From positions 9,486,001 to 9,550,000 of the forward strand of contig NZ_CP061913.1 of the NCBI RefSeq assembly GCF_019904175.1: a DNA stretch of 64,000 nt, in the 5' to 3' direction. Positions 17,258 through 26,179 of this stretch are shown in pieces. The position numbers and the translations under genes were made by a program. Origin of the DNA: Dactylosporangium vinaceum. Lineage in GTDB: Bacteria > Actinomycetota > Actinomycetes > Mycobacteriales > Micromonosporaceae. The notes beneath the pieces are model-generated. The model was given only the letters and a program-made list of their open reading frames with translations. It made no database searches and was not told the origin of the DNA. The first letter of the stretch is position 1. Each line of letters begins with the position of its first letter.

Positions 17258-19384
17258 GTGTCCGCAGTGCGCTCGAATGCCGAAGCCCCGCCGCGCATCG
17301 TGGTCCCGGCGGGCACGACGGCGGCCGCCGCGGTCGCCGCGGCCGGGCTGCCGACAAGCGGCCCCAAGGCGATCGTGGTGGTCCGCGACGGCACCAAGCT
17401 GCGGGATCTCGACTTCGTCTTCGACGCCGACACCGAGGTCGAGGCGGTCGACATGTCGAGCCCGGACGGGCTCAACGTGCTGCGCCACTCCACGGCGCAC
17501 GTGCTGGCGCAGGCCGTGCAGGACGTGTTCCCCGAGGCCAAGCTGGGTATCGGCCCGCCGATCGAGAACGGCTTCTACTACGACTTCATGGTCGGCAAGC
17601 CGTTCCAGCCCGACGACCTGGCCAAGCTCGAGAAGCGGATGCAGGAGATCATCAAGGCCGGCCAGAAGTTCCGTCGCCGCCGCTTCGAGTCCGTCGCGCA
17701 GGCCAAGGCCGAGCTGGCCGACGAGCCGTTCAAGCTGGAGCTCGTCGACGTCAAGTCCGACTCCGGCGCGTCCTTCGACTCGGCCGAGGCGATGGAGGTC
17801 GGCGGCGGCGAGCTGACCATCTACGACAACCTGGACCCGCAGTCGGACAAGGTCTGCTGGTCCGACCTGTGCCGGGGCCCGCACCTGCCGTCGACCCGGT
17901 TCATCCCGGCGTTCAAGCTGATGCGCAGCGCGGCCGCCTACTGGCGCGGCTCGGAGAAGAACCCGCAGCTCCAGCGCATCTACGGCACGGCGTGGCCGAC
18001 GCGGGATGCGCTGAAGGAGTACCAGAAGCTGCTCGAGGAGGCGGCCCGGCGCGACCACCGCAAGCTCGGTGCCGACCTGGACCTGTTCAGCTTCCCGGAC
18101 GAGCTCGGCTCCGGCCTGGCCGTGTTCCACCCCAAGGGCGGCATCATCCGGCGGGAGATGGAGCAGTACTCCCGGCAGCGCCACCACGAGTCCGGCTACG
18201 AGTTCGTCAACACGCCGCACATCAGCAAGGCGAACCTGTTCCAGACCTCGGGCCACCTGCCGCACTACGCCGACACCATGTTCCCGCCCATGGAGATGGA
18301 GGGCGCGGAGTACTACCTCAAGGCCATGAACTGCCCCATGCACAACCTGATCTTCCGGGCCCGCGGCCGCTCCTACCGTGAGCTGCCGCTGCGGCTGTTC
18401 GAGTTCGGGACCGTGTACCGCTACGAGAAGTCCGGCGTGGTCCACGGCCTGACCCGGGTCCGCGGCATGACGCAGGACGACTCGCACATCTACTGCACCA
18501 AGGAGCAGATGGCGGACGAGCTGAAGTCGCTGCTCCAGTTCGTCCTGGACCTCTTGCGCGACTACGGCCTTGACGAGTTCTACCTGGAGCTCTCCACCCG
18601 CGACGACTCCCCCAAGTTCATCGGCGACGACGCCGACTGGGAAGAGGCGACCGCCGCCCTGCAGACCGCGGCCGAGGCCTCCGGCCTGGAGCTCGTCCCC
18701 GACCCGGGCGGCGCGGCCTTCTACGGCCCGAAGATCTCCGTGCAGTGCAAGGACGCGATCGGCCGCACCTGGCAGATGTCGACGATCCAGGTGGACTTCA
18801 ACCAGCCGAAGCGGTTCGGCCTGGAGTACCAGGCTTCGGACGGCTCCCGCCAGCAGCCCGTCATGATCCACCGGGCCCTCTTCGGCACGATCGAGCGCTT
18901 CTTCGGCGTCCTGGTCGAGCACTACGCCGGCGCCTTCCCGGCCTGGCTCGCCCCGGTCCAGGTGGTCGGCATCCCGATCCGCTCGGACCACGCCGACTAC
19001 CTGTTCGACTTCGCCGACCTGCTGCGCAAGGAAGGCATCCGCGTCGAGGTCGACCACTCCGACGAGCGCATGCAGAAGAAGATCCGCAACGCCCAGCAGC
19101 AGAAGATCCCGTTCATGGCCATCGCCGGCGACGACGACGTCCCGAACGGCACTGTCAGCTTCAGGTACCGTGACGGCTCCCAGCGCAACGGCGTCCCACT
19201 GGCCGAGGCGGTGGCCCACGTCGTGGAAGTTGTCCGCTCCCGCACGAACATCGGCCCGTCGGCCCCCGCTGCCGCCGCCGATTCGTCGCCTGCCGCGGGG
19301 TCTCCTTCGTCTTCCGCCGCGGGGTCTCCTTCGTCGCCTGCTGCGGGGTCTCCTTCGTCGCCTGCTGCGGGGTCTCCGGAGTGA
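17258..19384 (+). CDS. thrS: threonine--tRNA ligase
   Basis: Class II aminoacyl-tRNA synthetase charging tRNA-Thr. Domains in order are an N-terminal TGS domain (about 1-80), the second additional domain with the editing-site HSTAHVLAQAV motif and the zinc/catalytic core, the conserved core helices (RVRGMTQDDSHIYC, motif 3 region MIHRALFGTIERFFG), and the anticodon-binding domain to about 665. The GTG start has GGGAG six bases upstream. Unusually the protein ends with about 40 residues of repeated SSPAAGSP, encoded by a 24-bp tandem repeat just before the stop. The TGA overlaps the GTG of the HIT gene in a GTGA. Confidence 0.97.
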   Translation: MSAVRSNAEAPPRIVVPAGTTAAAAVAAAGLPTSGPKAIVVVRDGTKLRDLDFVFDADTEVEAVDMSSPDGLNVLRHSTAHVLAQAVQDVFPEAKLGIGPPIENGFYYDFMVGKPFQPDDLAKLEKRMQEIIKAGQKFRRRRFESVAQAKAELADEPFKLELVDVKSDSGASFDSAEAMEVGGGELTIYDNLDPQSDKVCWSDLCRGPHLPSTRFIPAFKLMRSAAAYWRGSEKNPQLQRIYGTAWPTRDALKEYQKLLEEAARRDHRKLGADLDLFSFPDELGSGLAVFHPKGGIIRREMEQYSRQRHHESGYEFVNTPHISKANLFQTSGHLPHYADTMFPPMEMEGAEYYLKAMNCPMHNLIFRARGRSYRELPLRLFEFGTVYRYEKSGVVHGLTRVRGMTQDDSHIYCTKEQMADELKSLLQFVLDLLRDYGLDEFYLELSTRDDSPKFIGDDADWEEATAALQTAAEASGLELVPDPGGAAFYGPKISVQCKDAIGRTWQMSTIQVDFNQPKRFGLEYQASDGSRQQPVMIHRALFGTIERFFGVLVEHYAGAFPAWLAPVQVVGIPIRSDHADYLFDFADLLRKEGIRVEVDHSDERMQKKIRNAQQQKIPFMAIAGDDDVPNGTVSFRYRDGSQRNGVPLAEAVAHVVEVVRSRTNIGPSAPAAAADSSPAAGSPSSSAAGSPSSPAAGSPSSPAAGSPE
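19283..19378 (+). repeat. 24-bp coding tandem repeat at the 3' end of thrS
   Basis: Four contiguous 24-bp units (19283, 19307, 19331, 19355), the last two identical but for the final base. They encode S-S/P-P/A-A-A-G-S-P repeats. The phase is kept because 24 is divisible by three. Confidence 0.9.
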
Positions 19385-19917
19385 CGAACCCTGGGGAGCC
19401 GGACGAACTGGAGCGCTTGTGGACGCCGCATCGGATGGCGTACATCAAGGGCGAGGATCGCACCGACGACCACGACGAGCCGACCGGGTGCCCGTTCTGC
19501 CAGGCACCCGGCCTACCACCGGACGAGAGCCTGGTGGTGGCCCGCGGCGAGGTCGTCTACACGATCCTGAACCTCTATCCGTACAACCCCGGCCACCTCA
19601 TGGTCGTCCCCTACCGCCACGTAGCCGACTACACAGACCTGACGCTGCCCGAGACGGCCGAGGTAGCGTCGTTCACCCAGACAGCGATGCGCGCGATCCG
19701 CAGGGTGAGCGCGGCCCACGGCTTCAACCTGGGCATGAACCAGGGCTCCGTAGCCGGCGCCGGCATAGCCGCCCATCTGCACCAACACATCGTCCCCAGA
19801 TGGGGCGGCGACACCAACTTCATGCCGGTGGTGGGCCGCACCAAGGTCCTTCCCCAGCTCCTGACCGACACCCGCAAGCTCCTGGCCGAAGTCTGGACCT
19901 CCGCCGAGGCCGCCTAG
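19381..19917 (+). CDS. HIT family protein, AP4A phosphorylase-like
   Basis: A 178-residue histidine-triad nucleotide hydrolase or transferase. The triad HLHQHIV has His132, His134 and His136, and upstream are a CPFC zinc-type pair (37-40) and LNLYPYNPGHLMVVPYRH. It is the counterpart of mycobacterial Rv2613c, described as a diadenosine tetraphosphate phosphorylase. The GTG start overlaps the thrS stop (GTGA). This fits a role in clearing AP4A, a side product of aminoacyl-tRNA synthetases. In mycobacteria pgsA follows; here the neighbour is a convergent VIT/VWA gene. Confidence 0.92.
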   Translation: MTNPGEPDELERLWTPHRMAYIKGEDRTDDHDEPTGCPFCQAPGLPPDESLVVARGEVVYTILNLYPYNPGHLMVVPYRHVADYTDLTLPETAEVASFTQTAMRAIRRVSAAHGFNLGMNQGSVAGAGIAAHLHQHIVPRWGGDTNFMPVVGRTKVLPQLLTDTRKLLAEVWTSAEAA

Positions 19918-20045
19918 CCTCCTCTGCTCCTCCCCTCCGCCACGGTGATCTTGTTATCGATGGCGACGTCGTTCGCGGCCGATCCACCCGCACCCCCACC
20001 CCGTCGGCCGCTTTCGATGACGGTGCCGGCTGTCGGCGTTTGGCG

Positions 20046-20078
20046 GGTCCGGGCCGCTGGATCTGGGCGGCCCGGACC
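20046..20078. terminator. bidirectional hairpin terminator
   Basis: GGTCCGGGCCGC and GCGGCCCGGACC pair perfectly over 12 bp with a 9-nt loop. It lies 15 bp beyond the stop of the VIT/VWA gene, between it and the convergent thrS-HIT pair. The remaining part of 19918-20093 shows no other feature. Confidence 0.75.
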
Positions 20079-20093
20079 TGACGGGTGAGTCGG

Positions 20094-22622
20094 TCAGCGC
20101 TTCCAGAAGGCTTTGCGGGGCGGCTGGGAGGCGGTAGCGCCTGCCACTCGGTCCAGTTCTGTCAGGGCCAGCTCCCAGAGTTCGGTGAAGGGGCGGGTGG
20201 CGAGGGACTCCCGGGTCAGGGCGGCGGTCAGGGTACGGAGGTCGGGCAGGTTCAGGGCGGCCAGGCGAGAGGCCAGGTCTTCCAGCAGCTCGCGGCGCTC
20301 GTACTCGGGGCGGCCCTCCGCCTCGCGCAGGCGGGCTGCCTCCTGGGCGGCCAGGATCTTGGCATCGACTCCGCCGCCGGCGAAGTCGTCGGCCTCCCTG
20401 TCCATGTCGGGCATGGTGATCCGGCGCGCGTAGCCGCGGCCCCGGGGTGGTGCGAGCTTGCGCTGGGCCGGAGCGCCGCTGACCGGGGGCGGCGGGGGCG
20501 CCATCGGGCTCAGGTGGGGGGCGGACATCGGGGCCGGGGGCGGGGAGGCGAACGGGGCCGCACCGGCGGGGGCTCCCGGGGCCGGGGCTCCGGCGGCTGC
20601 GGTGGGCTGGGCGAGGTAACCGCCGGTCGGCATCGGGGCCGACAGCGGCTTCATCGTCGGGAGCGGTACTGGTCGCGGGGGCTCCCAGCCGGCCGGGCTC
20701 TCCACCGGCTGCGTCACCTGGCGCGGGTCGCCGCCCTCGGTGACGACGCGGCTGTCGACGGCCACGAACGCGGTGAAGCGGCACAGCACCCCGAACCGCA
20801 GCGAGAGCTGGGTGATCCGGTGCTCCAGCGGGACGCCGGCGATGTACTGGTCCTCCAGGTCGCGCAGCAGTGAGCGGGCCCAGACTGCCGTGAGGGCGGT
20901 GTTGTCGTGCCGTTCCGCGGGCACCGTGGCCGACCACGGGCGGCCGTCGCGGGTCGTGCCGCGGACCGTGAACGCGCCGGCGACCGGGCCACGGTAGCGG
21001 CCGGCGACCACGTATGGCACGCCCGGGAAGATGTCGGGCAGGCGGGCCGGGGTACGGGTGTCGGCGAGCAGGGTCAGGCCCTCCGCTTCGATCTGCACGC
21101 CGGTGACGACCGGGGCGCCGATCCGGCGGTGGATGCTGTCCATCGCCTCGTCCAGCCGGTCCTCGCTCTCGACCAGCTCGCACCGGCCCCCACCCGCGAT
21201 GGCGAGACGTCCCAGGAAGCCGGCGTTGACGGCCTGGTCGATGCCGACCGTGTGGACGCGGGTGCCGTGCAGCGACGACGAGATCGTGTGGAGGATCTGG
21301 TCCTCGTTGCCGACCTGACCGTCGGTGACCAGGACGAGCACGCGGTCGCGGGTGCTGTCGGAGCCCAGCAGGCGCAGGCCCTCCACCAGCGGCTCGAGCA
21401 GCTCGGTGCCGCCCCGGGCGTCGACCCGCGCGAGGTGCTCGACGGCGCGGTAGCGGTTTCTGTCGGTGCCGCCGACGAGCCCCGATCCCAGCGACTGCGG
21501 CGTCTCGACGCGATCGTCGAAGGCCAGCACGGCGAACCGGTCCTGGGCGCCGAGCGTGTCGACGATCCGGGCCGCGGCGCGGCGGGCCGCCACCATCTTC
21601 CAGCCGCCCATGCTGCCCGAGCGGTCCAGCAGGAGCACCACGTCACGCGGGCGCGGCGGCGCGTCGGGCTCGGGTGGGAGCACCGTGAGCCGGTACGCGC
21701 CCTCCGCCTCCTCGCTGCCCTCCTCGCGCTCGCCTCGGGCGTCGATGCTGGGGTCCGTGCTGGTGCCGGTGCTGGCGTGGAGGTCTGCCTGGGTGTCGGG
21801 AACGAGGGCCAGGCTCTGCGCGCCTGGCCCGTAGGCGAGGCGCAGGATGAAGTCGCGGTTGGCGCGATCGCCTGGCAGTACCGACAAGTGGGTCTCTGCT
21901 GTTGTGCCTTCGGCCTGGGCCACGGCGTGCAGGCTGGAGCGGACGTCGCCGAGGGGCAGGCCCGCCGGGTCGATGTCGACGTCGATCGACAGGCGCAGGG
22001 GGTTGGGGAAGCCGGGGAGCAGGACCGGCGGGGTGATGCGGGAGGCGTCGGGGACCGCGTCGGTGTCCAGGGCGTGGCCGTCGCCGACACTGTCACCGTC
22101 GAGCGGGGCGCCCGGGATGTATCGGGGGGCGACGACGAGCGGAAAGCGGTACGTCGCCTCGCCGTCCTCGAACGCGAGCGGGCCGACGATGGAGAGCTTC
22201 ACGCTGACCCGCTCGCCGGGCAGGATGTTGCCGACGCGCATGGTGAACACGTCGGGCCGCTCCTCCTCGGCGATCGACGCGCGCCGGCCGGCGGCGATGG
22301 CGTTGTCGTAGGCCTCGCGGGCGGCGCCGCGCTCCTGCAGGTCGGCCTGGACGGTCCGGCCGTCGGCGGTCATGGCCATGCTCGTCACGGCCGTGCGGTC
22401 GGGGAGCGGGAAGATGTACGTCGCCTCGAGTGGCTCGCGGTGGACGTTGACGAACTCCTGCGTGAGATCGGTGCGGGCGACCAGGCCGGTGATCGCGGCC
22501 CGTACTTCGAGCCGGTCGAGCGGGAGGTTGCCGCGCTCGGTGCGCAGTGCACCCAGGCCGGCCTCGTCCGCGGGCGCGGCGGCCGTGCGCGCCTCGTCGT
22601 CGGTCATCGTGGCGAGTCTCAT
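20094..22622 (-). CDS. VIT and von Willebrand factor A domain protein
   Basis: An 842-residue protein resembling inter-alpha-trypsin inhibitor heavy-chain architecture. It has an N-terminal VIT domain (about 25-150, including LEVRAAITGLVARTDLTQEFVN and EATYIFPLPD). A vWA domain follows at about 305-480 with the MIDAS motif DRSGSMGG and a later TDGQ. Next is a Pro/Ala/Gly-rich linker, then a helical tail that ends QPPRKAFWKR. No signal peptide is visible, so it is probably cytoplasmic. The ATG overlaps the MerR regulator's stop in an ATGA, making them one unit. Bacterial VIT-VWA proteins have no agreed function. Confidence 0.88.
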   Translation of the reverse strand: MRLATMTDDEARTAAAPADEAGLGALRTERGNLPLDRLEVRAAITGLVARTDLTQEFVNVHREPLEATYIFPLPDRTAVTSMAMTADGRTVQADLQERGAAREAYDNAIAAGRRASIAEEERPDVFTMRVGNILPGERVSVKLSIVGPLAFEDGEATYRFPLVVAPRYIPGAPLDGDSVGDGHALDTDAVPDASRITPPVLLPGFPNPLRLSIDVDIDPAGLPLGDVRSSLHAVAQAEGTTAETHLSVLPGDRANRDFILRLAYGPGAQSLALVPDTQADLHASTGTSTDPSIDARGEREEGSEEAEGAYRLTVLPPEPDAPPRPRDVVLLLDRSGSMGGWKMVAARRAAARIVDTLGAQDRFAVLAFDDRVETPQSLGSGLVGGTDRNRYRAVEHLARVDARGGTELLEPLVEGLRLLGSDSTRDRVLVLVTDGQVGNEDQILHTISSSLHGTRVHTVGIDQAVNAGFLGRLAIAGGGRCELVESEDRLDEAMDSIHRRIGAPVVTGVQIEAEGLTLLADTRTPARLPDIFPGVPYVVAGRYRGPVAGAFTVRGTTRDGRPWSATVPAERHDNTALTAVWARSLLRDLEDQYIAGVPLEHRITQLSLRFGVLCRFTAFVAVDSRVVTEGGDPRQVTQPVESPAGWEPPRPVPLPTMKPLSAPMPTGGYLAQPTAAAGAPAPGAPAGAAPFASPPPAPMSAPHLSPMAPPPPPVSGAPAQRKLAPPRGRGYARRITMPDMDREADDFAGGGVDAKILAAQEAARLREAEGRPEYERRELLEDLASRLAALNLPDLRTLTAALTRESLATRPFTELWELALTELDRVAGATASQPPRKAFWKR

Positions 22623-23254
22623 GTGGCGTTCCCTCTCCTCGTCGTCGTCTCGTCCGGTGTGACAAGTCCCCGGGTCGCGAGCAGGTCCATGAGCTCGCGG
22701 GCCGCGTCCCGGATGGCCTCGAGGTCGTGCTCGTCGGGTGCGCGGTGCAGCAGCAGTACCGCTCCCCCGCCCAATGGCACCCCGCTGAGCAGCCCCGATG
22801 CCGTTGGCGCCGATGTTGGCGGGGGCGCCGGGCTGGGCTCCTCGGCCGACTTTGGTCTGTGATGCTCCGGCTTGTCGGGCACGTATTCGACAGGCATCTG
22901 CGTCCAGAAGCGCCGCGGGGTGCCCTTGCGTGGAAGCTCCCCCAGCTCGGCGATGCGCTGGAGCACATCGTCCGGCGCTTCGGCCAGCTCGGCCTGTATC
23001 TCGGCGATCTTGTACCCCTGCGACTGGCGTCGTTTGACGGCCACCAGTTGGCTGAGGTGTCTAGGCCCGTACCACGCCGTCCGCCCGCGCATGACGGGCC
23101 GGTCGACGAGGCCGATCGTCGTGTACCACCGCACGGCGCGGGCGTCGGGGACGTCCCGCACCCTTCCGTTCGGCGCGCCCGCATAGGTGGCGCCGCCGAG
23201 CACTTCGGCTACGCGGCCGATGAGTTCGTCGAGCGTCCATTCCGAAGCGGTCAT
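22619..23254 (-). CDS. MerR-like transcriptional regulator
   Basis: A 211-residue protein with a MerR-type winged helix near the N-terminus (DARAVRWYTTIGLVDRPVM, then RTAWYGPRHLSQLVAVKRRQSQGY, about 38-85). A helical segment AEIQAELAEAPDDVLQRIAEL and a Pro-rich, divergent effector or oligomerisation region follow. The first helix-turn-helix half is unusually preceded by 35 residues. It is coupled to the VIT/VWA gene by an ATGA overlap and probably binds the perfect dyad at 23266-23290 in front of its own start. No metal-binding cysteines are visible. Confidence 0.85.
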   Translation of the reverse strand: MTASEWTLDELIGRVAEVLGGATYAGAPNGRVRDVPDARAVRWYTTIGLVDRPVMRGRTAWYGPRHLSQLVAVKRRQSQGYKIAEIQAELAEAPDDVLQRIAELGELPRKGTPRRFWTQMPVEYVPDKPEHHRPKSAEEPSPAPPPTSAPTASGLLSGVPLGGGAVLLLHRAPDEHDLEAIRDAARELMDLLATRGLVTPDETTTRRGNAT

Positions 23255-23262
23255 GGGTCCAA

Positions 23263-23308
23263 TGGTGACACTGTCACGTTGACAGTGTCAAGGTCCCGAG
23301 TCTAGGCT
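23263..23308. promoter_or_regulatory. shared operator and two divergent leaderless promoters
   Basis: A perfect dyad, arms TGACACTGTCA (23266-23276) and TGACAGTGTCA (23280-23290) around CGT, has arms that are themselves palindromic. Both -35 hexamers are TTGACA and belong to the dyad. On the plus strand 23279-23284 is followed after 18 bp by TAGGCT (23303-23308), six bases before the isochorismatase ATG. On the minus strand 23291-23286 is followed after 18 bp by CACCAT, seven bases before the MerR ATG. Both mRNAs are predicted leaderless. Confidence 0.75.
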
Positions 23309-23314
23309 TCCGGC

Positions 23315-23869
23315 ATGACGAAGTTCTCCGATCGTCCGAACACTGCTTTGCTCGTGATCGACGTGCAGAACGGCAGCACCAGCGGTGCGTACAACCGTGA
23401 CGGTGTCATCGCCAACATCAACGTGCTGGTGGACAAAGCCCGGGCCGAGGGCGTGCCCGTGGTCTGGGTTCAGCACGCCGACAAGCACATGCCGCGGGAC
23501 AGCGAACAGTGGCAATACGTGCCGGAGCTGGTGCGGCGCGAGTCGGAGCCCCTGGTGCACAAGGGGTATTCGGACTCGTTCGAGGACACGGAGCTGGAGC
23601 GGCGGCTGGCCGAGCTCGGCGTCGGGCGGCTGGTGGTGACCGGGGCGCAGACGGACATGTGCATTCGGGCGACGCTGCACGGGGCGCTGGTGCGGGGGTA
23701 CGACGCGGTGCTGGTCGGGGATGCGCACACGACGGAGGACCTCACCGCTTATGGGGCACCCTCGCCGGAGCTGGTGATTGCCCATACGAATCTGTATTGG
23801 GCCGAGGAGCGGGCTCCGGGGCGGCGGGGCGGGACGGTCGAGACCAAGGAGGTGAGCTTCGGCCGGTGA
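23315..23869 (+). CDS. cysteine hydrolase of the isochorismatase superfamily
   Basis: A 184-residue alpha/beta hydrolase with the full catalytic triad of the family: Asp16 in LLVIDVQNG, Lys83 in VHKGYSDSF and Cys116 in GAQTDMCIRATLHGA, which includes the expected cis-peptide region. Members hydrolyse amides such as nicotinamide or N-carbamoyl compounds, or isochorismate; the substrate is not readable here. It diverges from the MerR regulator and shares its operator, so it is a probable regulatory target. The predicted transcript begins at the ATG. Confidence 0.92.
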   Translation: MTKFSDRPNTALLVIDVQNGSTSGAYNRDGVIANINVLVDKARAEGVPVVWVQHADKHMPRDSEQWQYVPELVRRESEPLVHKGYSDSFEDTELERRLAELGVGRLVVTGAQTDMCIRATLHGALVRGYDAVLVGDAHTTEDLTAYGAPSPELVIAHTNLYWAEERAPGRRGGTVETKEVSFGR

Positions 23870-24046
23870 GCTTGGGCTGTGGTTTGAGCGACATTGGTGA
23901 GCGGCTGAGAGCGCGATCGAGTGCTCGGCGCTGTTCGCAGGTCGCCGCGCGCACGGGGATCGATGCGGCGGGGCAAGGCGCACAGGCCTGGCTCGGCGAC
24001 CCAGGCGGGGTGCGGCGGGATGTGAGAGGGCGGGCCGCGGTGAGGT

Positions 24047-25396
24047 CTACATCGTGCTGTCGGGGAGGCGGGGTAGGCGGACTTCGGCGCGTACGCCGGG
24101 GCGGGCGTCGGTCAGGCGGACAGTGCCCCCGTGGCGGCGGGTGAGTTCGCGGACGATGGCCAAGCCCAGGCCGCTGCCCCCCGCGTCGCGGGCGCGGCCG
24201 TCGTCCAGGCGGGCGAAGCGGTCGAAGACGCGTTCGCGCAAGGGGGCGGGGATGCCCTCGCCGTTGTCGGTGACGGTGATGAGGACCTCGTTGGCGCCCT
24301 CGGGTTCGACGGTCAGCGTGACGTCGGTGCGGGCATGGCGGACGGCGTTGTCGACCAGGTTCAGGACGATGCGGTGCAGGGCGTCCGGGTCGCCCTCCGT
24401 CCACAGGGACTCGCCCGGGGCCAGGGTGACAGTGTCGTAGCGCTTCGCGAACGGGGCCAGCAGGGTGCGCAGCTCGACCGGTTCGACGGCGGTCCGGCGG
24501 TGGTCGGAGGCGTCGGCCCGGGCCAGCAGGAGCAGGTCCTCGACCAGGCGGGACAGGCGGTCCAGGTCGGCTATGACGTCGTCGGAGACGGCGGCCCAGT
24601 CGCCGAGCTTCTGGGCCACCTCGATCTGGATCCGGATCGAGGCGAGTGGGCTGCGCAGCTCGTGGGCGGCGTCGGCGATGAAGCTGCGCTGGCGGGCCCG
24701 GGAGACGGCCAGGCGGTCGAGCATGTGGTTGAGCGTGATGGCCAGGCGCTGGATCTCGTCGCTGGAGGGCGGGACCGGGAGCCGCTCGTCGGTGGCGGCG
24801 CCCGTGATGCGCTCGGCGCCCAGGCGGAGGCGGTCGACCGGGGCCAGGGCGGCGCCGACGACGCGCCAGGCGATGGCGACCAGCACGACGATCAGCGTGG
24901 GGTACGTCAACCAGAGCGCGTTCTTCAGAAGGTCCAGGCTGCGGTGGTAGTCGGCCAGGGGCACGGCGACGAGGATGATCCGGCCGTCGGGGACCTGGTG
25001 GGCGGTCACCCGCAGCGTGTCCGGCTGGACGGCGCGGTCGCCCGGCACCTCCACACGGTCGCCGCGGAGTGCGTTGTCGATCTCGGAGCCACGCAGCAGC
25101 GGTACGAACAGATCGGCATTTCGATCACCGGCCACGACCGTGTGCTTCTCGGGCTCGATGATCTGCACGACCTGGTTCGCCGGGGCGGGCAGGGTCTCCG
25201 GGAGGCGGCCGCCCTCATCGAGCAGGCTGGCGATCTCGGCGGTGGTGGCGTCGGCGGAGCGGTCGAGGGAGCCGCGGAAGCTGTACGTCATCGCGAACGC
25301 CATCGCCGCGCCGGCAATGCTCAGGCCCACCACGAGGCCGGTGGTCCCGAGCAGGACCAGGCGGCCACGCAGCGACAGGGACGCCCACCACCTCAT
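24047..25396 (-). CDS. two-component sensor histidine kinase
   Basis: A 449-residue membrane sensor. There are two helices (about 12-36 and 160-180) enclosing an extracytoplasmic sensor of about 120 residues, a HAMP linker (about 181-235), and a HisKA domain with phospho-acceptor His245 in AHELRSPLASIR. A HATPase domain with the N-box LVDNAVRHA, DNGEGIP and GGSGLGLAIV completes it. It follows the response regulator by 28 bp on the same strand. The signal is unknown; the adjacent divergent gene encodes a secreted LolA-like protein, hinting at envelope sensing. Confidence 0.95.
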   Translation of the reverse strand: MRWWASLSLRGRLVLLGTTGLVVGLSIAGAAMAFAMTYSFRGSLDRSADATTAEIASLLDEGGRLPETLPAPANQVVQIIEPEKHTVVAGDRNADLFVPLLRGSEIDNALRGDRVEVPGDRAVQPDTLRVTAHQVPDGRIILVAVPLADYHRSLDLLKNALWLTYPTLIVVLVAIAWRVVGAALAPVDRLRLGAERITGAATDERLPVPPSSDEIQRLAITLNHMLDRLAVSRARQRSFIADAAHELRSPLASIRIQIEVAQKLGDWAAVSDDVIADLDRLSRLVEDLLLLARADASDHRRTAVEPVELRTLLAPFAKRYDTVTLAPGESLWTEGDPDALHRIVLNLVDNAVRHARTDVTLTVEPEGANEVLITVTDNGEGIPAPLRERVFDRFARLDDGRARDAGGSGLGLAIVRELTRRHGGTVRLTDARPGVRAEVRLPRLPDSTM

Positions 25397-25424
25397 GCCG
25401 AAACCTCGCTTCGCCCCGGACCTG

Positions 25425-26081
25425 TCACGTCCGCAGCCTGTAGCCGGCGCCGCGGACCGTTTCCAGGAGGTCCCGGCCCAGCTTGCGGCGCAGGTAGCCG
25501 ACGTAGACCTCGACCGCGTTCGGCGCCGTGTCGATGCTCGCGTCCCAGACGTGATCCAGGAGCTCCGTCTTGGAGACGACCTGGCCGGGGCGGCGCATGA
25601 GGTACTCCAGCAGGGCGTATTCGCGGGCGGTGAGCACGATCTCCTCGCCCGCGCTCATCACCCGGCGGCGAGCCGGGTCGAGGCTGAGCTCGCCGACCGT
25701 GAGCACGCTCGGGCGCTCGGGCGCGCCGCGGCGCAGGAGGGCGCGCAGGCGGGCGACCAGGACGACGTAGGAGAACGGCTTGGTCAGGTAGTCGTCGGCG
25801 CCGCAGTCGAGGCCGTCGGCCTGGTCGTACTCACCGTCCTTGGCCGACAGCATCAGCACCGGCACCCAGTTCTTCTCGGCGCGGAGGGTCTGGACCACGC
25901 GGTACCCCGACAAACCGGGCAGCATGATGTCCAGGATCACCGCGTCGTAGCCCCCGTGCCGGGCCATTTCCAGGCCGTTCGGGCCGTCACCGGCCACGTC
26001 AACGGCGAAGCCTTCCGCCTGCAGGCCCCGCTGTAGAGCGTTGGCCATGCGCATCTCGTCCTCTACCACCAGCAGCCGCAC
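25425..26081 (-). CDS. OmpR/PhoB family response regulator
   Basis: A 218-residue regulator with a receiver domain (acidic pocket VVEDE, phospho-acceptor Asp51 in VILDIMLPG, switch lysine in TKPFSY) and a C-terminal winged helix. The latter includes VLTAREYALLEYLMRRPGQVVSKTELLDHVW and the recognition region NAVEVYVGYLRRKLG. The start is GTG at 26081. It is paired with the histidine kinase downstream and transcribed away from the LolA-like gene; the 98-bp gap contains GGCTGTG and CACAGCC arms 27 bp apart (26103-26143) that could be its binding site. Confidence 0.95.
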   Translation of the reverse strand: MRLLVVEDEMRMANALQRGLQAEGFAVDVAGDGPNGLEMARHGGYDAVILDIMLPGLSGYRVVQTLRAEKNWVPVLMLSAKDGEYDQADGLDCGADDYLTKPFSYVVLVARLRALLRRGAPERPSVLTVGELSLDPARRRVMSAGEEIVLTAREYALLEYLMRRPGQVVSKTELLDHVWDASIDTAPNAVEVYVGYLRRKLGRDLLETVRGAGYRLRT

Positions 26082-26179
26082 GCGTTACAGCGTGGCATGC
26101 TCGGCTGTGGCGCGGCACAGACGGTCTCAGCGATGTCACAGCCGGGTCGAAGCACCATGTATGCAGGAGGTGCAACCAA

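Noticed and set aside
16826..19219. 797-codon minus-strand frame opposite thrS
   Set aside because: Antisense shadow of thrS with no family features of its own.
26100..26145. CRP site at CTGTG-GCGCGG-CACAG
   Set aside because: The half-site spacing does not fit TGTGA-N6-TCACA.
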